NCBI RefSeq assembly: GCF_000182925.2
Contig: NC_026501.1
Location: 2,790,001 to 2,854,000, forward strand
Source of the DNA: Neurospora crassa OR74A
Taxonomy: Eukaryota; Ascomycota; Sordariomycetes; Sordariales; Sordariaceae
DNA length: 64,000 nt
Direction of reading: 5' to 3'
The notes under the pieces are model-generated. The model was not told the origin of the DNA, ran no database searches, and saw only the letters and a list, made by a program, of their open reading frames with translations. Shown piece by piece: positions 1-13,800 of this stretch. Position 1 is the stretch's first letter. Every line of letters starts with the position of its first letter. Made by a program: the position numbers and the translations under genes.

Positions 1-3000
1 GCCCTTGGCGTCTGGGTTGTTGCAGGCAAGACCAATGCGACAAAGTGTCTTGAGCAGATCTTGGATCGTGTAAATTGTCCATCCCTTGCGAAGATAGTAG
101 TGCCGGAGCACGTCTTGATACCGGCTCTCGTCAATCTCGCCGTTGATGAAATCCTCAATCAGCTCGACGGTACGAGGCCAGAATGTCTCCGGGTTCTTGT
201 CGTCGAAGTAGTGCAGGCCTGGGTTGACCATGCCAAGGATCTTTGCGGGCTTAACAGCAGTCTCCCGGCGGATCTCCTCAAGGACGCTGTCTTTGCTGGC
301 CTTGACCTCCTCGAGGCGCTTGTACAGCGTCTGGAAAACAGTGAAGAACACATACATGTTCTGGTTGCAGTAGAAGTTGTACCAGGCACGAACAAAGGGT
401 GCATCCGCCTTCAGTTCACCATCGACATCGACAAGTCCATCAGGCTTACCATCCTTGGTGTTCTCTAAGACGATGGGACCAATCGTGGGCAACCAGCGGT
501 CATTCGAGACCTCCGGGACAGCCCGATCATCTGGCGCATCGGGCATCTCCTCCTCATTAGCAGACCCGACATCCGGTGTCGTCTCCTTGCTTCCTGTTGC
601 TGTGCTATCTTCCTTTTGGCCCCGGCTACGACTACCATTACGGCCCGGATCAAGGACGCCGCGAAGTAGGTCGGATTTTTTACCGCGTCGCGTCCTGCCA
701 TTGGTGAGCTCAGCGGGCGCCGAGTCTTCTTCATCCTCTTCTCCAGAATCTTGGTCAATATCAGCAAGTCTTTCTTGCACCTTCTCTTCTGGAAGGTCAA
801 AGAATGCCGGGATGAACGTTTCAAAGAACTCCAATATACGTCTCCTCTCCAGAGCGTTGTGCTGGCCACCCACATTCGCATAAATGACCATGAAACGGAG
901 GAGGTCAAGGAGAAGATCCTGATCTTGGAACCCATACAGGAATTGGTAACGAGGTGTCTTTGTTTTAGTCGTTCGCAGTCGGCGTTGTTCTTCATGCTTG
1001 GTCTTGATAACGTCGACCAGATGCTTTGCGGAAAGATTGCGTTTGTCATTCGTCTTCACCTGAATACCCATGTGGTCCAGGCTCTTGAGATGCATCGTTT
1101 CGGTTTGGCTCTGCCAGACTTTCTCCCATTCGCGCTATTTATTGGGTTAGCAAACACATAGTAACAGCGAATCATAGGTCAGGGGAATGGTGATGCGTAC
1201 CTGGGTGAACCTCCACTCTTCATCTTTTTGTTTGAGACGAGCCATCACGATGGGCACAACAGCGAAAGGGTTCTTAAACATTTCGTTGGCGACTTCACAG
1301 CCCTTCTCTGGCCCGTAGATCTTCTTCAAGACTCGCTTGTAGATCGAAGTACTCTGCCCACCAAGACCTGCAGGCATCTTGAAGTGTGCTCGCTCCGCGG
1401 GGGTAAGCGTAAGCATTTGTTGGGCGATCGGCTCCAGGAGCTGGATGCACTTTTGGTTGGCTTCGATGTAGAAGTCGTAGTCATGTCGCTCCTCTTCGAT
1501 ACGATGGAGTCCCTCTTCGTAACCGTTCTTGCGATGCGCAACGAAGCCCGAATCTTCCGAAGCCCACGTCGGATGTGAGGCCCAACCATCGTTGAGTACC
1601 GAATTGCACAGCTCGTCGCGACCGCTACAAGGACGGAGACGTTCCTGTAATCCCATGATAGTTAGCGCGCCAGAAAAGAAATAGTGCTATGTTACGAAAA
1701 GGCACTTACCCGTCTAGGGAGAAGGCGATAGCTAGGACCGAAACCGCGGCAGTTGCTCAAAGAAACCTTGCCTGGCGGTGGTTCAGGGCGGTTCTCAACT
1801 ACCTCTTCCGTGCCGGTGTGCCTTAGCATGTTCCTGAGGGTATTCAGCAATTCGGGGTTGCCACCCATGAAGTGATTTGCCTTGTAGATCAACACGTCCT
1901 TCTCGATCAGGTCAAGATTCCACAGGTTGATGAGTTTCATAAACTCGCCCATCGCGGTCCTGTTGCCGATGTGCTTCTTGACCCTCTCGAAGAATTGTAC
2001 ATCATCTTGGCCGGAGGTCGAAAGCGGGATCGGACCAAGCGGTTCCGGCATGACAGGAGTTAAAGTAGGTTCGATAAAGTTGCCATCGCCGACGACGGGC
2101 TTGTGTGATAATTTGGCTCGCTTGTTGGTGGGTGCCGCTGGCTGAATGGTTGACCGCAAACTCGAGACGGGCGGCTGCTCGGATGCAGGAGGTGCGGTAG
2201 TGGGAACGGCCTTCTCCACACGGGCACGCTTCTTGCTCTCCTTGCTGGCGCTCGGCGGAGGCGCAAAGTTGCCGACCGGTGGCATTTTAGGCTGTTGATC
2301 ACGAACAGGAAGGCCTGGTTGAGGAGTTGGCGTCGTGACAGCCATCGCCGCGCTGTCTTCCGGGCGCTGCTGGCCGGCCGGTCGCGTTTGCGCGGCCGAT
2401 TCGGGAAGAAATTGCTTAAAATCTTCGAGCAGGTCGGGCGCCGCGTGGAAGAGAGTGGTCACTTGCGAGTAGACGTCTTGAATAGGTTTTTGTTCGCGCT
2501 GGTAGGTTTGCAGGATTTCGAGAAATTGCTTGTAGATTTCGGGTTTGTCCTGGAAACGGTTCTTGAAAAGAGTCAGTTTGAGTCCGTACTCAAGTTCCAT
2601 GTCAAGTTCAGACGATCAAGTCTCCACAAGTACTTCCCAGCCCCATCCTTGCCACGAAAACCGCTCCCACTTATGTCGCTGCTGGCCAACGGGAATGCAC
2701 TCACTTTGATCTTGTTAACATAGCTAATTGCATGATTAAACTCAACTGGCCCCCGTTTTTCAATGATTGCTTGATGAGCCACGCTGCCGTTTGAGTTGGG
2801 CTGGCCGGCCACCGTTGGTGTGGGCGTGTGCGCATTTCTAGGCGCTGGCCCAGCATGGGTGCCAGCAGCCCCGTTCTGGCCGGCTGGGGCGGATCTCTGC
2901 TGAACCGGACTGGTATTCTCGAAGGGTGCATTCTGGTTAGGTCCAGAAAATCCAGCAGGGCCATTTTGTGCAGGCACGCTATACGCCACCTCGGGGCTCT

Positions 3001-4199
3001 CAATGCTGTGCTGCACAGTAGATGGCGGCCAATTCCCTGGTCGTGCACTTAGGAAGGCCTGACCGGGACCTGATGTTGGTTGTGCAGGTTCGAGTTGTGG
3101 CGCGCGGCTTCCACCGATCGAGAACGAGGTGGAGCCTTGAGGTGTCGTAACGCGAATACTGTTCGGGTTGTTCTCCAAGCCGCACTCGATGCGGTAGCCG
3201 GGTGGCAGGAATGTATTGAAGCCCTGGATTAGGTTTGGATGGCCCGCGAATAGCTCGGAAACTCTTGTGATAACTCCAGGGGTGTTTATGCTGCTTCCGG
3301 TTAGCCTGCTTCTAGAGGAGACTGTCGAACACGGAGGGCCAACATACGTTTGGCTCTTGAAATCCTTCATGATGTCCAAGAACTTGTTGTATACATCTGG
3401 TTGCTCATGAAACTGGACCTTGACCTGATCGAGATAGCTCAAAGCGTCCTGTGTTGAGAATACCGTTAGCATTCACTGGCGATGAAATTCGCACCCTGCC
3501 GACCAACCAGATGATTTTACGTACGTTAAGAATCGGCTGTTGACCTTGGGGCATTCCACTGGGGCCAGAAGGCATGGGGTGGCCAGCGCCCATATTGGAG
3601 CCAAAGGGCATTTGTTGCATGCCACGCACACCGTCCTGCTGTAACCCCCGACCGTTCTCCTGCTGGAGAGGACCGCCAAAGAGAGACGTCGGTCCGCCCG
3701 ACCCTCCTAACGAATTATTTGGGCCGCCGGGGCCGTGAGACATTGGGGCGAACATTTGATGTTGGGTTGTCGGCGCAGCGCCCGGCCCGCCGTGTGGAGG
3801 AGGCCGACCGGATTCATGTTGTAGTTGCGGGCCGAAAGCGGGAGCAGGTCCCGTTGGTGCGCCAATGGGCATGGAAGGAGCAGAGCCTCCGTGATTGGCA
3901 AGTAAGCCGCCGGGGCTGTGAATGGTAGTTGCAACTCTAGAGGCGACCGGTTGGTGGATGGGGATCGAGCCAGCACTGCTATGGTGAGGGGTGGTGGCGG
4001 GTTGATAGGGTTCCCGGTGCTGACGTTCGGCGTCGTCGCGCTCACGTTCTCGCTCGCGTTCGCGGGTCTGTTCGCGGTCCCTCTCTCGTCGTGCTAGTTC
4101 TTCCTGTTGAATGGCGCGATGTCTTTGCTCCTCGAGTTCGCGGTCACGATCGCGATCAAAGGGGCCACCGCCATGCAGAGGCTGGGGCTGGGAGTTCAT
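1..4199 (-). CDS. sin3: SIN3-type transcriptional co-repressor (3' end outside window)
   Basis: SIN3 is the scaffold of the Rpd3/HDAC1 histone deacetylase complex in the nucleus; its paired amphipathic helix (PAH) domains bind repressors. Exons by hand: 4199-3525, 3448-3348, 3290-2705, 2561-1710, 1644-1201 and 1134 to beyond position 1; every junction keeps phase and introns are 57-143 nt. The N-terminus is Gln/Gly/Pro-rich with an Arg/Glu/Asp-repeat stretch. PAH1 starts near residue 226 ([20 protein letters not shown]) and is split by intron 2. PAH2 lies near 440-510 ([12 protein letters not shown] joined to [13 protein letters not shown]) and is split by intron 3. PAH3 lies near 645-705 ([14 protein letters not shown]). 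The HDAC-interaction region follows ([15 protein letters not shown], then [20 protein letters not shown]), then the Sin3 C-terminal domain, which runs off the left edge. The start ATG opens the first exon. The identification is firm; only the far C-terminus is missing. Confidence 0.95.
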
Positions 4200-5494
4200 C
4201 GTGGTTGGACTGTTCGAAGGCTCTGGGGGATCGGCGTCAGTCGCAATGCCAACGACGCGAGATGCAAGTATTTGTTAGGGGTGATGCAGGAATGAGCTGA
4301 ATGTGACCGGAGCGCTGGTGGGGGGTTTGGAGAGGAGCAAGGTTTGGTTGCGTGATGAAGTCAAAGGTGGTGAAAGGATGCAAGGCTTAGAAGCGGGAGT
4401 GCGCTGCGGCAGGCGCTTCGTTGCTTGCCTGACATCGGCCTCACCTAGTTCGGCGAGGCGGGAGCCCTAGGAGCTCTGTCAGGGGACCAGGCAGGGCAGG
4501 GCAAAAGCTGGGCTGGAAGAACACGAAGAAGGGAGGAGGAGCTTGGCGCGTACAGCTGCGACAGGTGTCATAGAACCTCTCTGCGACCATCGATGGACAA
4601 TGTCCTCTGGATTTCGAATGCTCAAGAGGGTCTCGACTGAACTTGGATTTTGGTATGGCTGTCGACAACCAGGGCTTGGTTCAGTAGAGGATTTTAGCGA
4701 CCAAGTAGATGTCGGAAATCAAACGTAGCAAGCAGTGTTGTGTCGCAAGACCGGCAACCGGGGCGCAGATCTCTTTCCGCCTTTCCAACTGATAGCGATA
4801 AGGCGGCAAAATGTCGCGAAGCCTAATTCCAGCAAATCAAAACCCAGAAAATTCACTCTTCTGCTACTCCTGACCCACCAAGGCTTCTTATCGTCCGTAC
4901 TCACCCCTTACGTATCTATTTTATCGCCGATGGAGCCCGAATATGACACAAGGCGCGCATTTCAAGAACCGGTGACGGAATTTGGCTGTTTGAATCGGAT
5001 ATCTCTTTACGAGGCCAAACGGTTGACCAAGCTCGAAGTCCATCACGCAGAAACCTCAGAAAAATAAATCTGTTTGTTATTCAGGCTCGTGTTCTACCGC
5101 ATGGACGTCGTTTGGGCCGATTTCAGCGCCGTCAACGTGCGGTGTCATCATTCCTGTCATATGCGGTGGGTCCTATTCGAAGACTTGCCAACAGCTACCG
5201 CCTACCATAACCGTTAGGGTGACCAGCAGAGGCATCAGTTCTCAGACAGCCGGATTACACTAAAATCCACAAGCATCCACTCGTTATCGCGAGCTTTACC
5301 GTAAGACCTGATGTCCTCCTGTTCAGTTGTTGTCCATATTATCACTGAAAACCAAGATATTCATTGCTTGCTATGTGACCGAGTCAATCTCATCATCAGA
5401 CTTCCCACCCGTTGATGGTATTCCACGGTTCAGTACCATGCCCTGATTCAGACCCGAAAGCTTCCCTCGTCCTAACCTCCGTCGTCAACTCTTT
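4200..5494. other. Intergenic: SIN3 promoter/leader and fasciclin-gene 3' flank
   Basis: No ORF here has coding character. The stretch lies between the SIN3 start and the stop of the fasciclin gene, both on the minus strand, so it should hold the SIN3 promoter and 5' leader (left) and the downstream gene's 3' UTR (right). I see no RNA gene or repeat in it. Confidence 0.6.
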
Positions 5495-6400
5495 TCAGGA
5501 GGCATTCCGAACGCCTTTCAAGATCCACTGTCCGATCCCAGTCTCAAGGTCAGTATTTCCGCGACAAACAAACTCCGGGCAAGATGAACCGAATGGACTT
5601 ACCACTTCGCCATTGACGACACTGCTACCTACATTAAGAACCTCGATGTCTCCAGGTTGGATCTGCGGTGACCATAGTGTCAGTATAACCATATGAGGTC
5701 GAGGAGGCTGTGCTATGGTTTCTTTTATGTCCTCTTACACGTTTCACACCGTCTTTCTCCTCCCACCAGACCTCCGTATCACCGCCCACCGGCTTGATCT
5801 TCTCCCCCGCCGGCCATGGGCTGGTTGGAATCAAATGAGCCTCGACGAACCTGCGCAGGTTGCGCTGCGCTCTCCCCTGTCCATCCTCGCCTTCATATGC
5901 ATTTGCGCCCAAAGCGCTGTAGTCTCTTGGGTCTTCCCATGGCTTCCGTGGAAGGTTTTCTATCGCCGAGTTGAGGGGCGCGAGGACAGTCGTATTCCTG
6001 GCCGGATCGTCTAAACGCTGCGATGGAGACTCGATGCTCCTAAGGAATCTATCATATTTTGAAATGTCAGCGCTTTATAATTTTTTTTTTTTTTAAATAA
6101 AAGGAATACGACTCACCCTGCAAAAAGATTTATGCTCTTATCTCGACCCATGACATCCGAAAGCATGACAGAGCTGCCACCCCCTGCGTTCGCGGGGCCA
6201 TCTGCTTGGGGCGCTCCGGAAGGCGGCATGGCTGGGCCGAGTCCTACGGCAGGCTTTGCGAGTGGTATTTGCGCGTGGTTGACCGACTGCGACTGTGATT
6301 GTTGCTGGATATCAGAAGCGGTTCGATGCAGAGGATCAAAGAGTTGAGCGAAGGCGACTGCTGCAGTTGGCGCAAGGACGAGGTAAGGAGTGAACCGCAT
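5495..6400 (-). CDS. Small secreted fasciclin (FAS1) domain protein
   Basis: Spliced CDS of 228 aa. Exons: 6400-6117, 6048-5739, 5662-5603 and 5527-5495; phases agree and introns are 68, 76 and 75 nt. The start is the ATG at 6400; an upstream extension in frame begins only at TTG. It opens with a signal peptide (MRFTPYLVLAPTAAVAFA), followed by a Gln/Ser/Pro/Gly-rich linker of about 75 residues, then a single FAS1-like domain: FLRSIESPSQRLDD, the H1-like box NTTVLAPLNSAIENLP, and the late box IEVLNVGSSVVNGEVWILKGV. FAS1 domains are secreted or cell-surface adhesion modules. There is no obvious GPI tail, so it is probably soluble or wall-associated. Intron 1 contains a 14-T run (6081-6094). 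The third coding exon is only 60 nt and the last 33 nt, so automated annotation could easily miss the C-terminus. The exact function is not known to me. Confidence 0.8.
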
Positions 6401-8776
6401 AGCTATCACACTAATCAAAACTTGAGTGCTGAGGTCTCTTCTCTATGGTACGATCCGACGGTGTTCGATCACCTGCACAGAGATGTACACTAGGCGTACG
6501 TATCGCATCCCGCGTTGTGGCAGAAAGCGAAACGAATAGTAGCGAGCAAGCCATTGGATAGGATGTCGACGATGACGTACGTGCGAACTGGGGCGGGGAA
6601 GCAGTCAATCATTAGTAAGTGATTGCGGCGCTGCCATTGTGTACTTCACATTTCATGATGCCCGCGGACTCTGAATCGAAGTTGATCAAGTATCCTAATA
6701 TGACCAATTCCACAAGTGTTGGAAATGTGTTGGGTCACGTTGGTATGGCTCGGTTAGAAATTGCTTCGCCTGACATGTTTTGGGTCCACCGTGAAGCTGG
6801 TTCTTAAGGCTCATGTAGGCGGGACAGTTTGCTATAACATTGACATTGGGCGGTGCGCAGGCTGTATACAACACGTATCAGGTAGAACATATGCTCACTC
6901 ATCAGACTACAGTTTGTTTCGTGATAGCTGGGCATTCATAAACAGCACCCAACATCCGGATCGTCAACAGAGCATAGATTTACCGATCACACTGTTAGTC
7001 TTGAAACCGGAGAATATCACATGCCACGGGAAAGCACAGAGAGTCATCAGGACGACACCGGCCCTATGTTGCCCGACCTGGAGCCAGACATTGGACGTTT
7101 CATCATCTGACAAGCCTCGATGGCTGAACCGAGCATGGCAGCCAGGGTCATGTATCAGGGACTCGGAGATGCTGCCCTGACTGATCTCAGAGTTCGGTTC
7201 AATGTCTGCACAGGTTGCGAGACGCATTTGATCGCATCTGATGATCCCGTTTTTGGTAGTGTACACTAGTGTACAGCTATCCGTTTGGAGACGAAGCATT
7301 GAGCCAACCAAGCTTTTCCAAATGGTTCATTGGTGCGGAATCTCGAAAATGCTGGGGTTTTGGTTGCGACGTTGCGACGAATTTCACATGCCTTCAAAGA
7401 GTGGGCACCTCCAACCGTCACACACACGAGAAGCGGCAACCGCCCGCCTTCGTTGATTGGGGGGAGGTGGGGAGCTATGATCTGGCTTGGGCCGCTTGGC
7501 CGGCTCGTGACTCTGTGGGGAATCCTGGGGGTTTAAAGCCCGGGCATGGGCGGGGGCATCAGGCCGGTTCCATTGGGGAATGAGAGAATGGGGAGAGAGC
7601 GAGGATCAACCAGGTAACCAAAGGCGATTTCTACACACTGCGGGTTGCGAACAAAGTGTACCATGTACACAGTTAGCAGCTTGGCATTTTGCCAAGATGT
7701 GTGGGTGAGTGGAAATGGAAACCCAGTGGGGGGATTCTGGACATCGTGGCATCGTGCGCATCAGCTTGGGCAGATTTCAGTCAAAGAAAAAAAGAAGCTT
7801 CTCTCCGAAAGCAATTTCACATAACTTGGGTGAAGAGCCTCGATACATCTCAACAGGAGTGAGAGTTGCCTGGAGCCTCATGTTTTGCATCTTGAACCCC
7901 ACAGTGGGTGAGAGGTCTGTACCGGTTTGCTGCGTGAAGTTATTACCGTTATTTGCCTATTCCCTACAGTAGTTGTCCGCTTTGGGGTCTCTTTGTCAGC
8001 AAGCCTCGGTACATTTGCTGGGCGGCCAGTTGCGCGCAGTCCACCACGTCCACTCACTTTGTCCTCGGCTAGAAACCGGCAGCGAGATCCAGAGTACACA
8101 AGCACACAAGGCCCTTGGATGTCATGGTGCTGTTAGCCGTCATCTCTTGTTCTTCCTTTGTCTCAATAATGTTCTCGATCGACGCTGTGTCGCTTGAGCT
8201 GGCGACGGATCTCAATGTGCCGTGGGGAAACAGAGCGAAAATGTTTTGACAACTTTTCACCTTGTTTCGGATATTGTCTGGCTCACGTAGATTGGAAAGA
8301 GGAGAGGAGTAGTACCTAGGTAACTCCTCACGTTGGAGAAAAGATGGAGATGGGATCTCCATGAGTGACAGGATCAATAATGCCGTTATGGGGCGACACT
8401 CACGCTGCCAGCTGCTCGCTGGACGTCGCCCGTGTTTGCACTGTTCCCAGTACATACCAGTACTAACCCCTGTCGTTTCGTGGAGAGCCCACCCACGCTC
8501 GACCTCGGCTCACGAATAAGGGTGTTAGGAATACCAACCAACACAACCCGGCCCCGGTTGTTCCATTCGCTGCTTAGTAGTAGTGTCCGTGGCTCGGAAG
8601 GTCCCAGGTCGACCGACGCTCCCTCACAACGAACCAGATAATAACCAGGCCTGCGTTCCTGTCGCTTGCAAACCTCTTCTCCTTTACCTACCTTGACCTG
8701 TATCCCTCTTTCCCTCTTTCATCCTCATTCACTTCAGGTTTGTTTGTCTTCCTGTGAGGTACACATCATATTCATA
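6401..8776. other. Intergenic between fasciclin gene and fumarate reductase (divergent promoters)
   Basis: About 2.4 kb between two divergently transcribed genes. The short ORFs here have no domain-like composition and start mainly at non-ATG codons. The right end (about 8450-8776) is pyrimidine-rich and is likely the leader of the fumarate reductase gene. I see nothing else specific. Confidence 0.55.
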
Positions 8777-10814
8777 ATGGCGCCTAGAGTTATTGTTGTT
8801 GGCGGCGGCCGTAAGTTAACATTCCCACTTGAGCACTGCGCCCTACCCCGCGCGCGGGCCACGACATCCGTCATTCGACATCTGGCGGTGTCATGTCGTT
8901 CATGGACATCTCGTTGACAATTTGTTTATCATGCAGTGTCCGGTCTGAGCGCTGCTCACACCATCTATCTCGCCGGTGGTAACGTCGTTGTCCTCGACAA
9001 GCAGGGTTTCTTCGGCGGCAACTCGACCAAGGCCACTTCCGGCATCAACGGTGCCCTCACCAGGACACAGGTTGAGCTCGGCATCCAGGACTCCGTCAAG
9101 CAGTTTTACGATGATACCCTTAAGTCTGCCCGTGACAAGGCCAGGCCCGACCTCATCAAGGTCCTCACCTACAAGTCCGCTGCCGCCGTTGAGTGGCTTC
9201 AGGATGTCTTCAAGCTCGACCTCACTCTCGTTTCCCGTCTCGGGTAGGTAATCCCTTTATGCGGAATGCTCTGTCAAGACTAATACGGCTAACTCTGCCT
9301 CCAGCGGCCACTCCCAGCCCCGTACTCACCGTGGGCACGATGCCAAGTTCCCCGGTATGGCCATCACCTATGCTCTCATGCAGCGCCTTGAGGAGCTTGC
9401 CGAGACCGAGCCCGAGCGCGTCCAGATCATCAAGAAGGCTCGCGTTACCAGCCTCAACAAGGAGGGCAACAAGGTCACCGGTGTCAAGTACGAGGTCAAC
9501 GGCGAGACCCAGTCCCTCGATGGCCCTGTCGTCCTCGCCACTGGTGGGTACGCCGCCGATTTCACTGAGGACTCCCTCCTGAAGAAACACCGCCCCGATG
9601 TCTACGGCCTTGCCACCACCAACGGCACCCACGCCACTGGTGACGGCCAGAAGATGGTCATGGCCATTGGCGGTAATGGCATCGACATGGACAAGGTTCA
9701 GGTCCACCCCACGGGTCTCGTCGACCCCAAGGACCCCAACTCAAAGTGGAAGTTCCTTGCCGCTGAGGCCCTTCGTGGTGAGGGTGGTATCCTCCTCAAT
9801 GGCGATGGTGACCGCTTCTGCGACGAGCTCGGCCACCGTGACTACGTCTCCGGCATGATTCACAAGGAGAAGGATAAGGGCAAGTACCCCGTCCGCCTAG
9901 TCCTCAACTCCAAGGCTTCCAAGACCCTTGACTTCCACACCCGCCACTACTCCGGTCGTGGTTTGATGAAGAAAATGACTGGCCAAGAGCTCGCCAAGGA
10001 GATCGGTTGCACTCCTGAGCACCTCCAGAAGACCTTCCAGACCTACAACGCCATCGCTGAGGGTAAGCAGAAGGATCCTTGGGGCAAGAAGTTCTTCCAT
10101 AACTTGCCCGTCGATATCAACGACGACTTCCACGTCTCCATCATGGAGCCTGTCCTCCACTTCACCATGGGTGGTATCGAGATCAACGACAAGGCCCAGG
10201 TTCTCAACTCTGAGCAGAAGCCCTTCGAGGGTCTCTACGCCTGCGGTGAGCTTGCTGGTGGTGTTCACGGTGCCAACCGTCTCGGTGGTTCTTCCCTCCT
10301 TGGCTGCGTTGTTTACGGCCGTGTCGCCGGTGACTCTGCCAGCAACTACCTCTTCCAGGAGGCTCTCAAGGGCAACGCTGGCGCTGCCCGTCTTGGTCAG
10401 ATTGCCCTCCACATCGACCCCTCGCAGCCTGGCAAGATTTCCGTCCAGTGGGGCGGTGAGTCCGGTGCTCAGGCCACTGCCAACACGGAGGCTCCTAAGA
10501 AGGACACTGCCGCCGCTGCCCCCAAAAAGGAAAATCCCAAGGCTTTCACCATCCCCGACAAGGAGTACACCATGGAGGAGGTTGCCAAGCATAACAAGAA
10601 GGAGGACCTTTGGGTTGTCGTCAAGGGTGTCGTCCTTGACCTCACCAACTGGCTTGAGGAACACCCCGGTGGTGTCCAAGCTCTTCTGAACTTCATGGGT
10701 CGTGACGCCACCGAGGAGTTCGAGATGCTCCATGACGATGAGGTCATTCCCAAGTATGCCCCTGAGCAAGTCATCGGCCGCGTCAAGGGTCAGAAGGTTA
10801 CCCTCGAGGTTTGA
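8777..10814 (+). CDS. osm1: Soluble fumarate reductase (Osm1/Frd-type) fused to cytochrome b5
   Basis: Spliced CDS of 616 aa in exons 8777-8810, 8937-9243 and 9305-10814 (introns 126 and 61 nt). It begins almost directly with the FAD-binding Rossmann motif, interrupted by intron 1: MAPRVIVVGGG joined to LSGLSAAHTIYLAGG. This is followed by the flavoprotein boxes GGNSTKATSGINGA, HPTGLVDPKDPN, AEALRGEGGILLN (catalytic Arg), HFTMGGIEIN and YACGELAGGVHGANRLGG. The C-terminal ~85 residues are a cytochrome b5 domain (YTMEEVAKHNKKEDLWVVVKG, haem ligand motif EEHPGG, second His in MLHDDE). The enzyme reduces fumarate to succinate using flavin hydroquinone and helps regenerate oxidised cofactor. Unlike yeast Osm1/Frd1 it carries b5, as many filamentous fungal homologues do. 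No signal or mitochondrial presequence is visible, so cytosol is inferred. Strong codon bias suggests high expression. Confidence 0.93.
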
Positions 10815-13800
10815 ATTGATTTTCGCGAAGTTGCCTGTCCAAGAAATGCTTATATCAGCCCTACTTGGACAGGTATCGAGAAGGAATAACAACACCGGAG
10901 TTGAAATGGAATAATGGGTTTTGGTTAGTCTCGGCGGTTGTGTAAAACTCAATTTGCCAGGGATTTGCATCTTTATCTTCACTAGCGGTTTGGAATACAT
11001 GCTGGCGCCACATGTTTGTACTTTTATGGGTAGTCTTTTTATTCTAATGTCATGATGATAGCCATGAATTTGCTTTGGAGCAGAAAGGGAGATGAATAAA
11101 AGAGACACGAAGTTCAGTCTCAACACGTTCGTTCAATTCTGTGGTTTTTAGTCCGCCGGTAGGCTGGCTTGGGTTATCTTGAAGATCACGCTGAGCGGTT
11201 ACTTCTTAGACATTGTGGAGAATATCCCTGGAAGGTCTAGATCAGCCCAGCTCGTTCCTGTCTCGGATCAAGGCTCGGTACGTGCCTCTAGTTCTCTCTC
11301 GTGTCTCTTTTATAGTGTGATACTGGCGAACCGGTGCCGCAACGGCAAGGCGGGGGTGCGTATGGGGAATCTTCATGGGTTAGACAGTACGTAGACACTG
11401 ACAATAACGCTATATGGCCTAGCTGTCTAGTCGATAAGGTATTCGACAAAACAAAGAGCCTCTGGCATCTTGATCAGAGGAGTATGTTGACACATACATG
11501 GAACATCCGCATTGGAGAGAGTTTGCCTTTCGTTGGCTTTGATTTAGCTAAAAATCCATATGATGTAGCAAGCACTTTACGTTTCCGGTGCTCTGTGAAA
11601 AGCCTTTCAGTCCGACACCACCCACGAGGTATGTCTTTGACTTGAGACATTGACGTTTCTAATGTTCCGAGATCCAGGTACAGCCTGATCTTGTAATCAG
11701 AAGACTGGAAACGATCGTAGAAGAACAGTGAGCAAATTTGGGTCCGGATACACACAAGACTAGAGCTTTGTACAAAAACCTTGTGTCATTGTTATAGGCT
11801 GCCTCCACTGAGTTATCACGAAGTGGGTGAAGCATGACAAGTGTAACTAACGACTGGGTAGAGGGAGCTGGTTCATTATCGGTGGTTATGTGGTTTGTAT
11901 ATCTGAACATGGAAGGGTTTTGGTTTTCTTAAGCTAAGGCAATCGTTTAGAGTTGAGATGTCAAATCATTGAAATGAGGAACAAAAGGCATCCTTAGAGA
12001 AGGAATTTGCTACGACAGCGATGTGTATGGATGAAGAGTCCAGATATTGAAGCGAAGTTTGATAAGGTGTTGTTGGTTAATTAGTTACCAGTTGCCTATG
12101 GTCTTCCTCATATGAAAATGAAGACCTCAAGCCAGAGGGAACCAGTAACTCCATAACAACAGTGACGGTGTGTTCCATATTTTTTTTTTGCTTGCAAGCG
12201 AGTCCAGGAATTCTTGCTATAGTATGTACCTCGCTCAAGTGTGCGTACCTATCTGGTGAAATATCTCTACAGTATACGTGCTTTCCATCCATGTCCAAAT
12301 ATAGCATACTGTCTTCCCACTCACGCCGCTCGTGGCTAAGGATGAGTAATCGACACACAACGTTTTTCCCTTGAGTATTTTGTAATAAGCTGTAAATAAT
12401 CACGCGTGGCCCGTAAGTCACACTTGATTATTCTGTGGTCAGCCAATAGTTTGTCTCGGTAGTATGGCTTGGGAGTGAGGGAGATAAGTTGTACGACTTT
12501 GCTAGATTGAACTCATTTCTAGCTTTCCACATTGTATTTACTTGAAGGGTCTCTGTGTCGAGCTTTTGGATATCTTATGTGTACTGGTAGCTCTTTGATT
12601 TATCTAGTAGGCGACTTGGTCCACGCTGAACGTTCGGCGTCTCGTTACCACAGCGAGATGGGTAGTGGAGGGAAGAGAAATACTTCACACATGTGGAGTG
12701 ATGATTCGTACAACATGAATAAGAGACCTACAAGCCACAAATCAAAAGAAGTAAATAGGCACCTAAAGGGAGGCGGAAGAACAAAGGCGTCTGCCAGGGC
12801 GCGCTAGTAGAATGAAAATATGCGTCTTCGCATGCTGCTTGGGCAGTGGAATCCAGGTGCACTTGACGGCGCCAACTCAGGTTTGACATGGTAACATGAT
12901 TCTTAAACGTTGTCTTTAGTCTAAGATAGGTATCGAGCTAACATGTCTTGTCACGGTCTGGAGATGGATATAGTGTTGAATGACGCTGCTTGGTTCGTTG
13001 TCTCTTCGTAAGGCAGGATCATGCTGTGCTACGGGGAAGTTCCCAGGCGCAAGGAGCGAAGACTGGAAGTTGGATTGTAGGTATATGAGGGAATGGTCCG
13101 ATTCTCAGCCACTCCGTCCACCGAAATATATCTTGACATGACTAGTGGAATACCTGGATCTCCTCACACTCGGATATGACGCCTCCGTACTTGAGGAGAA
13201 GAGTGTCTTTGCTGAAGCCATCAAGACATGGATAAGCCATGGAGTCATATACTGTTAAAGTTCCTTACGAACATTCCGGAAATGTCTTCTAGATGCGCTA
13301 GTGGAACACTTGTTAGCCATCGATTTCAATCGCCAGTGTTGCCATTCTGCAGCTCAGAAGCACCACTAGGCGGCAAGTAAGATTTCCTGGAAGTAGTGCC
13401 ACGGGGTACAAATGTAGGCATCGCTACCTTGGCGAGTTTGTTCATGACAACTGACTTTTCCGGAGTAACCAAGTCTTCGCCTATGAGAAGCGTCCAAGGT
13501 AGATTTCCCTGAATGGTGTTCTTTCATGGGGTAGATATGGAGAAGCGTCGAAACCATCCATGATGCCTCTTTAGCTCCCCACAATGCTATGAAACTAAGA
13601 AGCTGGAGACAAATCCAGGGGCACTTGGCCTGGGGCCTTTCCCCACGGCACGATACAACGACGAATGTCTGATGGTTCGAATTACGGGAGATACCGTAAC
13701 GGAGATTTTTGGGTTATTTGCGTGTCAGACACGTCTCTGGCGTGGTATTGGACAGCGGGTTTGCCGTTTCTTGATGTGATCCTTCCAGCACTTCACGATA

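Noticed and set aside
9897-11126. 409-codon minus-strand ORF opposite the fumarate reductase
   Set aside because: It is the mirror of a strongly codon-biased gene; its sequence is low complexity (Leu/Val/Gly/Asp) with no domain, and the plus-strand protein is unambiguous.
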